A stretch of DNA of 64,000 bases from Opisthocomus hoazin. Its lineage: Eukaryota; Chordata; Aves; Opisthocomiformes; Opisthocomidae. The notes under the pieces were generated by a model. The model worked only from the letters and a program-made list of their open reading frames with translations. It had not been told where the DNA came from and made no database searches. The translations under genes were made by a program, and so were the position numbers. The stretch spans positions 48,605,830-48,669,829 of the forward strand of contig NC_134454.1 of NCBI RefSeq assembly GCF_030867145.1, written 5' to 3'. This document shows, in pieces, positions 12,093-25,075 of the stretch (position 1 is its first letter; each line of letters starts with the position of its first letter).

Positions 12093-12628
12093 CTTTATGG
12101 CATTTGACTGCTTTATCTACGGTGAGACATCCAAACACTTAATTAGATAGATCAGACAACAACATTAGCCCTGCTGTCTGCACGTTTAGCTGTTGGCTCA
12201 GAGACCAAGATTTAATCAGTGAGAATGTCTGAACAAAGAGATATCATGCAGCTCCTGAGTGTTACAGCTGTATGAGCAATCTGTAAAATTGGCAAAATTC
12301 TGTGCTATATGTGCTCAGTTTCCATCAGCACTGGCTGTCCCACAACCCTCTTTCCTTCTCAGTTCTTCGTGTCTGTTTTAATTCAACAGGTATTTTTAAT
12401 CTCATTTTTCTTCTTTACATTAATATATTTTCATTACAGTGTTTTCCAAAGGGCTACTCCTAAAAGAAGAAAAAATTTGAAGAATCTGAATTTTCAGGTA
12501 TTATTGTCATCACTGTTCTCATTTTGCCTGTACATGGACTGCATGGCAGCAAACTAACTAGATGTCATGATGAACAAGAAGATGTTCTGCTTAGCTTGAG
12601 GTTTTGTCACTCGCGTGCCAGTTCTTCC

Positions 12629-12651
12629 AGCTGCCTACTAATGAGGCAGCT
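12629..12651. repeat. Perfect 8-bp inverted repeat, 7-bp loop
   Basis: AGCTGCCT and AGGCAGCT flank ACTAATG. The stem does not extend further. It sits beside TAATGAG, CTAATCA and TTAATTAG motifs, typical of homeodomain-bound enhancers. A protein-binding dimer site is as likely as an RNA hairpin. Confidence 0.5.
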
Positions 12652-14100
12652 AATCAAAAACTCAAGGCATATTAAAATATTATTGTATTAATTAGTACAG
12701 ATTTTCTGGTAGCATATTCTAACCCAATAAAACATAAACAGTGTCCCGCTGTTCTTACTGATGTGTGATACCTGGTGGAGTCAGTGTTTGAGCCTGCATG
12801 TGTTTATATGTCAGCAATCCAGGGCAATTATTTTGCCTCCTGCTCCATAGTGATGTAAAATGGGTGTGACATTTATTGGAATAGCAGATTGAGACTGCTT
12901 AGACTGAATGTTGTTACAGAAGTTGATTGCTTTTGCTAATATTGCTATCAGATGGTTGGTCTGGCTCTTCGACCTGTGGATGTGGACCTCTGCATTTTAT
13001 TTCCTCCTTCCACATTTCCCTTAGATGACACAGCCAGAGCATTATCCAGTGAAATAATCTATTTGTGCAAAGGACTGCAGTATACCTACAAATACCCAAG
13101 CCACATCATGTCTAGATAAATTGAGGATTCTCTCCTTCTTCAGACTGAACTACCTCAATGTGCCACAGGACTGGGAAGAACAGTGCCTCTAAGCAATGGC
13201 CAGACATAGCTTGCAAGATTAGAGGTGGGCCCAGGATAAAAGCGAGATGTGAATGCTCCCAAACGTGGGCAGAGCCAACCCCTTGATTTCAAGTCCTCCA
13301 GTTTAAGGAATATAAATCAAAGTTCCTCATTTTCAAAAATGAGGTGGAGTCTGCTGACTTCTCCGCTCTATTAAAATGCTAGTAATTGTTGTCTGTCATT
13401 AGTTGCTGGACCAGAACTCCTACCTTTTATTTTTGGAAAAGTTTAGTTAAACAAGCGTGAATATGACTGAAGTACCTCAGGATAACTAGGCTGCGTATCA
13501 GTTACTCTGAGCTCTCATTATTTCACTTACTCTTACTGGACAGGCACATCACCTTCTGAGAACTGCTCATGGAGCTCTGCAGCACCAATGGCACTGTGAC
13601 TGTTCGTGAAATTTAATGATTTTGGCACAGAATTGCAGGATCTGGCTCTCTGATATTTGACTTCCTCACCTGGGGCTTCGAGCTAAACATTTAACACGGG
13701 AAACTCAAAATACCTCCTGTCTTCTCTTCACTGATATTAGATTAAAAAGTTTATTTAACTAGACCAGCATTTGACCTTCCCTGCCACACTTCTCCCTGCA
13801 GTGGAGTTCTGCTGCTGCCCACCTGCCGCACAGCAAGATTGTACTTAGCCATGATCCCTGGCACACACTTGTGTACTTACGGTTGATGGCTTGCTTGAAG
13901 GAGAACAGACCACTAATAAATTGCACAGTCATTACCCTTTATGCATACTTGTTCTAATAGGTGTCGCAGATTCCTGCCTCCTAATAAGGAAAGGAAGTAG
14001 AAAAACACATAAATTCTCCCAAGGGAGTCAGACAGCCTGAAGCCACGTTCGACAGCTGTTACTGTTACCATGATCACCAAGAGCAAAACAAGGGTTAGAA

Positions 14101-14118
14101 GGGGGGGGGCGGGGGGGG
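14101..14118. repeat. Poly-G tract with one C, followed by a purine run
   Basis: Nine G, one C and eight G are followed by about 23 purines (AAAAGAAGAAAAAG...). Four G-runs of three or more can be laid out in it, so a G-quadruplex is possible. Sequence assemblies often err in such tracts. Confidence 0.7.
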
Positions 14119-17100
14119 AAAAGAAGAAAAAGAAAAGATGCATTGCCAGGGATTTTGGCAAGATTTTCTTGGATACGGAATGTGTTTTGCACTGCTCCAA
14201 TCTATAAAAGCTCAGCGCTCCTGCAGCACGTGATGGAATTTGGAGATTAAACTAACATTGGCATTAATTAGTCTAAAACCAAATAATTTAATTTATCCAT
14301 AGTTTGCATTTCTGTGTCTAGTTGTTTTTTTTTAAGACTGTCATTTTAATCTCAAACAGAAATATTCTGGCATTCGATGGAAGCTGGGATGCTATGATGT
14401 TATTAAATCTAATTCACAAGAGGTTTCAGAAAATGCTTTCACAGGGTTTACCATTCGTCTTCTACCTCAGCTCTGGTCTTTCTCCTGGGGGCCAACTAAT
14501 AGGAATCGGGTGCTTCCCAAGCTGCCCTGGAGCTATGCTGAGTTACACCAGCTAAGCCTCTGTCCCTCCATATTATAGCTGAGAAATCCAAAAGGGAGAT
14601 TCATGTCCTTTGTAAAGAGGTGTATTTAGTCTATCCCGCTGAGACAGTTTATGGCTTTGGCAGGGAAACTGTTGACAGTGCGTACTGTGAATATAGTTCA
14701 AAGTGAACTTGAAGTCTTGGAGCTGCAGCTCTCCCTATGCTTGTTACATTAATTTGTTCAAGGTGCACAGTATAGGTACGTACTTATCTATAAAGTCACA
14801 CCAACAATTAAACACACGCATTTGATATTATACTGAAAGTGAGAAAGGTGCACGCCACTGACTACTGCTGCCTTTTGGAGCAAGGCTCAGGGTCACAGCA
14901 TAGCTGGACACTTAGGCACACATGGCACAAGTCACAAGCCTGCTGGTCTCAGCATCCAGGCCAAATTCCAGTTGCTGCAATTGCTATCCATCTACTAAAT
15001 GTGTGCCCCATCCCCACCCCCCATCCCAGTTTCAAGCAGATACAGTATTCCTTACTGTTGACTTAAAGCATGGAGGGGAATTGCTCTGTGGTATTGAATG
15101 TCTGGTGCTTTTAATTCTCATGCTGGCTAACTTCAGGTGCAGACAAAATGATTTTTACTTTTCAGGCCAGAAGTCACATCTGCTCTCACCAGAACACCAA
15201 AGTTACAACAGATTCCCAAAATAGGAACAACTGAAGGTGAGAGTGCCTGTTCTAACAGGACAGTCCACTGGAAAGGCTCAGGGGAGATTTCTCTTACAGC
15301 ATCTCATGATTTCTATGTTTTTCCATGTATCCGCAGCTTGCCCCCCCTTTGCCTTGTAACCCTCCTTGAACACAAACACGGGTGGTGTATGGTCTGTGGA
15401 TGCTGAGAACTCTCCCATCGCGTTCAGAGACATATTTCTGTCCCACTTCAGGACCTGGCCTCCTATACACAACCACAAATCCTGCACGACCAGTTAATCA
15501 AAACTCTCTGTGTCTGATGTCCACCCTGATGGAAGCATCAGGCCAATGTATGATATCTATGTCTAGAGTGGAGTAAAGCAGTAGGTAGCTTAACCAAGGA
15601 GTATTGATGCTAGCTGAAAGCTTAAAAATACCATACAGCAATTCCTAACTTAGTTTAAAATAGGATTAAAAAAATAAATCCACAAGGAACTTTTTGATAG
15701 CAATTATCAAAACATACTTTTCTAAAAGTATTTGTGACAAATGAGAGTAACCAGTAATATTGCTTAATATTCTAATGCATTTTAAGTCCCTGTCCAATGT
15801 CAGTCTTAACACAAACTAAAAATATGCTACTTATTGAGCTGGAAAAAGGTTTTGATTTACAATTATGCCTTGATGGATTACCTGAAAGCGCAACCTTCAG
15901 GCAAACTGCGATTAGCTTGACCAAAGACATCTGGGAGAGCCATCTATGGCCTAAAATTATGACTTTGGTATTCTGGGCTGAAACTAGACACCATTTAAAC
16001 TGCAGTGCTCAAAAACTCTTCTACAGAGGCATTTGTTTAGGAGGCCAACAGGTTTCTTAGCTTCAGCAGTTGAGCAGAAACACCTCCTGTGAAGTTATAG
16101 GGGGGAAGGAAGGTGCTTCCTATATGTTGCAGCCATTACTTTACAAACAAAACTCCAAACACTCCCAGCTTGTATGAATAAAGACACAAAAACAATTAAT
16201 AACCTAATGATTAGAAAATGCTGTAGACATAGGTTTGGATTTCATTTAGCAAGATTTATGGAGCTGAATATAAAAGTATGACTCTTAAAAGCCATGTGCT
16301 CATAATTAGCTCAGGTTTTACCTCTGGATACTGTAAAATCACAACATGCTGTCAGAGCCCATTTTCTGATCCTGTTATCAGCATGGAATAAAGTTTTCCA
16401 GTAAATGCAAAACAGATTTACAGGTGCTAAAACAGCTATTTTATCAGTGGGAAACAGGCTACCTTTTGTTCTCTAGAAAGGCATTTCATGATTTTACGTT
16501 GGTCAATTGATCATATAACAAAGGGAAACAAAACAATTTTGGTCATCTACTGAAACTGAAGAAGATAAAATGTGAAAATAAACACAAGGAAAGTGACTGC
16601 CTCTCTGAATGTAGGATATACGGTCTTGCATATTGTCACCTACTGTAAACTAAAAAAACAAGAACAAGATCAAAGCAATGCCATTCCCTTCTACTGCTGA
16701 GTACACTACATAAATCCTCAGCATTCCTACAGGCAAACTCAAAGGATAACTGCGTTGCAGGCAGCTGTGAACACTGGAAATTAACTTATTCCATTAAAAA
16801 GAAGTCCTGCAAAGATAACAGTCCTTTCAGTATAATTATTCACGCCACGAGCCATCATCTGAAGTGACTCCTCTTGGACCAGCTCCAAAAGGGAGGAGAT
16901 TTCTGTACCACCACTATTGCATTCCCATCCCACAGCAAGGAGCACACTCCCCAAGCTGGGAGAACAAGTGCCCCTCCCAGGGGAAGAAAGTAACTTTTAA
17001 CTTCTACTTCAGCAGCTGAAACAGAGGTGAATAGCGTCTTGCTCGTTTGCAGGCTGCCACTCCAAGCAGGGAAGACAGCCCCTGAGGAGCACTCCAAGTG

Positions 17101-20100
17101 GTTTGGGAGTAGAGGGACTGAATCGCTTTTAACAACAGCTGCTTCAGAGTCTGGTGATGGTGGAGCAACCATCTGCTCAAGGAGAAGCAACATCCCTTGG
17201 CTTCCTGCAGCATAAATGGCTTAATGTGACAGTTGATGGAAACTTTATTTTAGAAACTGTGTCTGAATACTAGGCCTAGACATGCATGAACCTGAACTCT
17301 AGAGCCGTTTGCTAAGCAGATTTCAAGAACTTGTTTATAACTGGTTTTAACCCCTAAATGTTTAGATGGAGATTTTGAAAGCATTCCAAAGGATTCAATG
17401 CATTTGCTCCTCTGAAACGTCCCAGGCAACTTAAAAAGATCATGACTGACTTCGTACCCAAGGCAGAGTCTGGAAGTACAGAAAGCTGGAGCCTCATGCA
17501 GAAATAAGACAAAGCACTACGTAAACATTCAGTCTTTCTGTACAGCCTTGGCAAAACCTGAAGAATTAAATAACGGAAGAACAGCTGCGTTGAGCCACAG
17601 GGAGGCTCCATCTGACCCACTAGCTTATCACCCAGTTTCCCAAAAAGTAAAACTTACGGAAACAAGGTGATCTTTCCTCCGCCATAGCCTCAAGGCTTCA
17701 AAGACTCGGTGAAAGGGCAGCTTTCTGAACTGGAGATTGTTTAGTGGCTGCCAATTCATCTGTCCTCGATGTTTATCATTTTAACTCTCTGCTGGTTGAG
17801 TCTGCATTGTCTGAAAAACAACCTCTTATTTGATTGAAGCCTGCTGTGTGGCAATTCCTCTAGGTGCTCAGTAGTTATATTATTATGAAAAAGACTCCAC
17901 AGGCATTTCCTTTTTTCCCATGCCTTCTTTATAACAGGAAGAGTGAAGACAAGCATAAGGTAAAGGGCCTGGTACCACTTCCCTGAGCAGAAGATGGGAT
18001 GTTTCAAACTTGCCAGGTCTCTCTTCAAGGGCAATTACATCTTCTAATCAGGGACTGCTATAAAAGGACTTCAGAGTTCATTAAGGCTGTTGGTGATGCT
18101 CTCTGAGATGGTTTACACATAGGTATACAAGATGGTCCTTTCTTGGTGAAATGGAGGGTAATGTAATGAACACAGTACGCCACTCCCACTTGGTGTTCCA
18201 GATCTGGGAACAAACTTTTCTTGGCAGCATTTATACAAATACTGTGCTGTGGTGGTGTCTGCCAGCACCTTTGCTCTAAAACACCAAATTAAAGGAAGCA
18301 AACAATGAAAGAGCCATGTCTTGGTCATGAGTCTCCTAGCCCAGCTAGAAGAAACTTCTGTCAAAACATTGTCTTAGACCTTATTTGCAGATAAACTCAC
18401 AGGTTCATACACATAAGTGAAGGGAACCCATGAGATCCTGAGACCTCTGAAAAAGCTAGAAGGCACACTGTTATAATATACATCAGCTTTCAAAATCTTA
18501 ATCTATTTTGTTTTCTTGAAGGAGCTAGAAAACAAGAGACAAAGCCTTTGACCTGACTGACAAAATGATGATACGCAGAACTGACATTGTGTCCTTCTTT
18601 ACAGACCAGACAGCAGGTACATAAGGCCTTACGTTCCAGTGAAATCTTGCATTCCTGTGTATTTAATGCCATATCGTTCTTCTTTTGGATTGGCCTGGAA
18701 TCAGCAGAACTTTTGTCACTCTGTTTCCCCCAGCCCAAGAAACCATTTCTGAAGAGTGAACTTCAAAGCACTTGGCCATTTGTCAGAAATTACCACAAAA
18801 CTACAAAGAAATAACCCAACAGTAAATCAAAAATCGGAGAGAGAAACCTCTTGTAAGGACTACAAAGGAAGAAAAAAACAAATGGCATGGAGAGTTGATT
18901 ATAACACCAGCAGTTTGCCACGGCAAAGGAGAAACTGATACCAGATGCTGCTGGGAGCCTTTTCATTACCTTGTGCAAGACCTGCAGAGCCGTGAAGGGG
19001 CCCCATGCAGCACTACCTCTCTATTGGGGATAAATGGGCAGCGCTTGGGCACAGCGATTCATGCTTGAAAGAGATCTGCCGAGCCAATTATTATTTTATT
19101 TGAATGATGAATTTAGAGGCCAACTCCTTGCAAGTTTGATGCATCCTTTCATCATCTCCCAGCAAGTGTTCTGAAGTTAGCCTGTCTTGAAAAAATTACG
19201 CTGTTTTGTTTGGGCTTTTAATGTCAGCAGCATTACTATTTAAACAAGTGAAAGTAACAGATGAAAAATTAATAAAAAATTGTTTAATATTGGATGCAAG
19301 TTTTGCCACACCTTATAGTCCTTGGCATGTACTTTCTTGCTTTTTACATTTTCAGACTTCTGCGTCTAGCTCTTTAAAACTTAATTTCAATCTGACTGTC
19401 TATTCGGCAATTTGTGAAGAACAGCAAGTAACACAGACATTTTCTTCCACTCTTCTAGAAAGGAAGGTCAGCTAGAAACTAGATGGTTTATATTTTGGCA
19501 GTGTTTTCTGCAACATTACTCACTCACTCAGATTGTGTCAGATGAAGAAAATGTACACTAAGGGAGGGAGGGATTTTTATTCTGATTTTTTTGATTGGTG
19601 TTATTACAGAGACTTGTACTCAGCATCTGCTCAAAGCTCTAAGTGTACTGCATACCAAGACCATGAGGGAGGGCTGGAAAAAAAAGTTACCATGATATTG
19701 CCTTAAAACTAATAAGATGGTTTGGGTTTTTTTGTTTGTTTTAATTAAGTCCCTTTTTAGTCGCCTTGTGGTTTCTGAGCTTTTCAGGTTCCCTTGCTTT
19801 ATGTTTCCATGGTTTTCTCTGCAACCATGAGGGATACAAATGCTCTTTTCCTAACAAGTGAAAGCAGAGATTATATGGACTCACTAGAGTCTGGCAGCTG
19901 AGGCTTTTAGCAAAAGCGTATCAAATGTAACAGCTGTTGTAATAAAACTACTAAAACTGCCAATACTGAGGCTGAGAACCAAGCAAAGGATGAACATGCA
20001 AAGAGACAGCAGCAGCAAGATGCAGCAAGCTGGGGGATAGAGTGTAGGGATGTTATGAGCAGAACTGGTAACTCGAGAAGGCAAATGTTATCAGCGTTAA

Positions 20101-22179
20101 TGATTTGTATAATTTTGGGAGACACAGCCTTTGTGGGAATGAGGGCTACAGCAGCTCGCTCGAGGACATGGGCAGATTTCCTCTGCTAAATATGTACCTC
20201 ATGTGTGATGTTCTTTTGAAAAAATTATCACATTAAAGGCTACTGAACATTTTCAAGAACTCCTGATTGTTGTGCTATTAACTTCCGTAGTGAAAGGTAC
20301 AAAGACAGGTCAGCATCAGTGACACTGGTGCCACTGTACCTTGGGAATCCTCTAGCCCTTGCCAGACTCCAAAGTAGGTTCAGTTTCACTGAGTGGTTGA
20401 AGGTGATACAGTGTGATAATTTAGCTGATTTTGATGAAGAAAACTCTGTCTCCAGGTCTGTAAGGGAAGGAGAGATTAGCTTATTCATCTGAAAGAGGTA
20501 TACTGACTTGCCCTATGTGAAGGAACCTGGTTAAAGCAGTAGAAACCTGTGGAATTTATTATTGAGTAAGCCTTCACATTTGAGTGAGAAAAAAGAAAAA
20601 TTAAAAAGAATGCTTTCTAAACTTATCACAGCTTCTGCACTATGCTGGTCGTTGTTTATGAATAATAACTTCTCAGGAAACAAACCGACATCACTGCAAC
20701 AATGGGCATGTCAGATATAATACTATCAACATAAAGTATGGTGAGTGCTTCCTTTGCTATTTATAAATTATCTTGTTGTCATGTTTCTTCTCATATTCAT
20801 GCTCATGAAATACATGGAAACAAAAAGAAAATGCTTCCCACTTTGCCACTTTGGTTGCAAAGCCATCTTCGTATCCATTCATACACATTGTAAGGGTTGT
20901 CTTAACATGTCTTTGGATCAAGTCATACAGACCAATCCAGAAAAGGTTATAAATGGTGCTATAAATGTGACCAAAAGCCAGAGGAATGAAATGTAACACT
21001 CAGGGTTTCTACAGTACTTAAGCAAATATGTTCTCATTCCTTTCGAGCAAGGAAACCCTTCTTGCTGCTTTTTCTACGTGGTACTTGTGTTAGGTAACTA
21101 GTCTTAGTTGCACTTTTGATACCCCATAACACAAATGATGAATAACAATTAGCTTTTGTGGCTGCTTTCGTCAGTGAGAAGCATGTGAAAACAGATCAAA
21201 AGTGTCATAAGTAGCTAGAGGAATTTGTTCTTTTGGCCAGTACAGAAAGCGAACCCCAAGCAAATATTAGCTTTCTATTACATTTTTCTCCCACCTAATT
21301 GTAGAACTAAATCAAGCTACAGAAAAATATTTTTCATTTTTCTTCTAGGGATTTGTTTACTACACTGAGGAAAAACAATGGGGATTTTACTGCTGTTGAA
21401 AAATCACCAGCCTGTTTCTGAGCCTCCCATTACTTAAGCAAGGATCTAGGTCTGCAAAATTTCACATATTTGTAGCTGAATCAGCTGCACAGTGTAACGT
21501 GGAACAGCGGCACTGAAGCTGATGGAATTTGACTGGACTTCTGTTGGTGGAACGGACAGCAAAATTTGGCCGTTGTGCTGACATACCTTCAAAGTCAGGA
21601 ACCACACAAACTACACAACTGATGTAAATGCAGAAGGGTCTCGCAACTCCTTTTTAAAAGGATGGAAAACAGTAATTAAAACATGGTAGCAATACTGGAG
21701 TGGATTTTTTCAACCATACTGAGAGGGGTTTTTTTTGTGGTTTTACACTGTGAAATAACACTTGGGAAGTAGTCAAGAAAATGGTGACTTGAGTCCCTTA
21801 AAACAAGTTTGCCCAAGAAGAGAATTTTGATAGAAAAACGAGTGTAAGGATACTATAGTCCCAGAGCTAGAGGTTTTTCATTATACCTGACAGTAACCTC
21901 CGTGTAATTGTCAGATCACTCTCTGAACTCACCCAAAACCTTTGGCTTCCATGTCACTTTGTGGCAACGAGTTCAACAGTTTATATACGAGTTGTCTGAG
22001 ACAGGACTTCCTTCAGTTCATTTCAAAGTTCCTGCCTGAAAATTTCATTTAGTGTTTTCACAGTGAGCATTCAGGAGCAGCATTTTGTTATTATCTTCCT
22101 CTTTGTCATTTGTGATTTTTTAAAAATCTCATTATAGCTCCCCTTCATCTGAGCCCACTTTTGCTCTTTCCTGATGGAA

Positions 22180-22385
22180 TTTGTCTTGTACTTCCGTCAA
22201 CCATTTTGCCCTATTCTTCGCTTTTGCAAATGGGGTGATTTTTTTTTTGAAGTGGAGTAACTAGAACTGAAGGTGGTACTCGAGATAGGTGTACCAGGCC
22301 TATGTTCAGTGACATAATGATATTTTTGGCTTTATTGCCTATGCTTGGCCTAATAGTTCTTAGTATTTTCCTTACTGCTTTGGAC
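22180..22385 (-). mobile_element. Ancient CR1/L3-like LINE fragment
   Basis: The + strand reads like a heavily mutated antisense CR1/L3: 'actagaactgaaggtggtactcgagat' corresponds to the usual 'ccagaactggacacagtactccagatg', and 'tattgcctatgcttggcctaatagttctta' resembles the following block of amniote CR1/L3 elements. Divergence is far larger than in the other copies. Ends are uncertain. Confidence 0.45.
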
Positions 22386-24689
22386 CAAATATGAACACAG
22401 GCACCTGTCTTTCACTTTCAGATATCCCACACAAGTGCAAAGCTGAGTCAGCATTATGAGAGAAGACCAACTGAATTAATTCAGCTTGTAGTAGTAGTTT
22501 GAAGGCAGTATCTGTTGAAAACATACTAAAATATACTAAAATGTCCAAAGCATACCAGAGAAAAAAATTGCAGAAAACTGAACACTGGGATAAACAAAAG
22601 AAGCTTTTTACAACAAGCCCACTGGAAAAATAGCACAACAGGAGGAAGATTCTCTCTAAGCAATGACAGCAATCCATAAGCAGGGGGAATGGTGTCTGTT
22701 GAGCAAACTTGGGCATGGCTTTGGAGTGCTCAGTGAGTTTTGGGTGCTTCAGATGACAGACTGCAGTACCTGACTGGCTGGGAAGCAGGAGTTTCCATAG
22801 CATCTATAATACCTGCTACTGGGTACTCTGGAAAGATAAAGTGTGCTGTTAGACGTATTTGGCTCAGGTAGTGAAAGCAGATACAAGGATCCAGACAGGC
22901 CCTATCTCCAGTGGAAATTATGCTGCATTGCCACCACAGACATGGGTTATGTCTCACTCTTTATGTAAATTCCTGCATGATATCAGGGATTCTATTCATT
23001 TGTCCTGGGTTCTAGGTCTTCACCTGCAAAATCAGATAAGGTTTCTTCCCTCTCAGGTTTTAGCATTTATGGTGACAAGGGGCGTACTGTAGCTGTTCTG
23101 ATACATGTAATGGAAGGTTCTTCAGTCCAACTTTTGCACCTAGTCTAACTGGCCTGCGACTCTCCCACTGCCTGGTAAATATAAAATGAAAGTTGGCAGA
23201 AGACTAAAACAAAATCAGTCCAAAGGCAAGAAGCCAAATAACCCCTTGGTTGTACAATGAATGTTAGAGCATGCCTAATGTCTGCAAATTTTCACAACAA
23301 TTATCCATTTTTTCCTAGAAGCAGTTGGCTAGTTAACTCAAGAGAAGAAAAAACTGAGACTTCAACAGAGCACCATCAACCTCAAAGGAACACTACATAA
23401 GAGAAGAAAATCAAAAAACAAGGGGAAAACCCCCTTTTGTCAATAAAATGGTGAGAGAATATGAATTACAGCTTTTCATACTCAAAAATCAAAGGCAAAC
23501 AAGCTTCGCAAAAGAAGATTTCCAGTAAAAGAAGTTTAAAAAGGTAGATGCTGTGGCAACATACAACATTGAGTTCTCTTCTTGCATGGATACCCCCAAT
23601 TCTTCTTCAATGTTGGCTGTGGAAGTGTGCCCGAATGCATAATGTTTCATTATCAATCTACTAATTAACCTACCAAGCACTTACTTCTTCTATGGACCTT
23701 GTCTGAATTTTGTAATCCAAACAGTTTCAGAGGAAGTTTTCTGAAAAATGGAAGCACTGAGAATACCTACTTAAATGTATACATTTAAACACTTTTCTCA
23801 TATCGTTGTCTTTGTCCTACACTGTTTCACAGTCGTGTGCTTATATCCCCCAAGGAAAGTTCTGGGTTAATCAGAATATAACTGTATCTGAGGGTGGTTT
23901 TATCCTTTCTTTTGACTGGAGACACCTTTGGAGTTCAGAAAAAAGCATCCTCCTGGATTAAATGAGAACTAGTAGAACTATTAGTCAATTCACTGAGAAT
24001 TGCTTACCTGAACAATTTTAATTTGAAAAAAAATATTTTTTTTTTAATACAAGAGACATGTTGTTGATCTCAGTGGAAACTTTGCAGTGAGACAAAAATA
24101 GGACATAAGGTTGCCTGATGTTAGTGCAGAATCATTCCCCAGTGCTCAAAATAAAAGTAAGCTGTAAAACTAGTTACTAACCCTGTTAGGACAGATGGCT
24201 TTGTAATGAAGATATCACAGGAGCGGTAACATGAAACTGACGTGAACTTCTTCTCCCTTACAACAGCTCAGGCTGACAGAAGGTGACTACTTTTGTTGCA
24301 GGAACTAGAAGGAGGAGGAACACAAGGTCTGAAGGCACCACAAGGTGGGCAGGGAAGAAATGCACAGTGAAAACTCCCACATAGGGCTCTTTGTCATCTT
24401 CTCAGTTCACAGGCCAGCAAGTTTGATCACTGCAATGAAGACCGGCAAATATGAAGATGTATTTTAATAAGGGTAAATGCAGCTGAATTATCTTCTGAGA
24501 TATGAGAAAGCAGCTGTGCAAAGAGGATGGGAGAGGACTGGCCAAACAGCAGTAGAGCAGAAAACAAGTGGAGTGTTGTACTGAATGCAAGTCAGCACAG
24601 CCATGAAGCTCTGAAGAAGGGATTTTGCTGTCCAGGCATGGTGAAGATCACTGATAAATAGTCTGAGGGACAACAATCAGAAGTCTAGA
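22386..24689. other. Gene-free spacer
   Basis: Contains a minus-strand ORF of 143 codons (22372-22803) that overlaps the ancient LINE remnant and shows no domain. I see nothing else that can be supported. Confidence 0.5.
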
Positions 24690-25075
24690 AAATATTAACT
24701 GCAAAGGAAGACTGAAGCAAGTGGGACCGTTAACTCTAAAGAAGAGGTGGCTACACTAGTTAATGTATTCTTAAAATATGTAAAAGAAAACTCTAACCAG
24801 GAAGCAAATACATTTTTTCCCATGTCCACGGGGCCTAAGTTGCACCAAGGGTGTATTAAGTGGTTTGGAGGAAATGCTTTCTACCACTAAGGCTATAAAG
24901 CACTGCCATAGTGTGTACCAACGGTGTAGAAATACCGTTATTGCAGGTTTCTAAAAACAGATTGAACAAGCATCTGACTGCAGTGGTGGGAAGCATTGCC
25001 GACCCTGCCTCCAGGCAAGGTGGAAACTAGATGACTGTTTAGGATTCTTCCACAGAAATCCTTTCTCTGATTTTT
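24690..25075 (+). mobile_element. Ancient CR1 LINE 3' fragment
   Basis: Blocks line up in order with the CR1 3' half: 'taactctaaagaagaggtggct', 'ttgcaccaagggtgtattaag', 'aggaaatgctttctaccac', 'ataaagcactgcca', 'aggtttctaaaaacagattg' and 'caaggtggaaactagatgac'. Many substitutions and no open frame point to an old insertion. The terminal 8-bp tail is no longer clear. Confidence 0.6.

Larger units (their letters stand above)
12053..22179. other. Ten kilobases of gene-free AT-rich DNA
   Basis: No CR1 or LTR fragment is visible and no ORF exceeds about 112 codons. Notable items are an inverted repeat within a homeodomain-motif-rich block (12600-12740), a near-pure G tract (14101-14118), and a TAAT-rich block at about 19070-19150. 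These resemble candidate regulatory elements, but without an alignment this remains inference. The rest holds nothing I can name. Confidence 0.55.
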
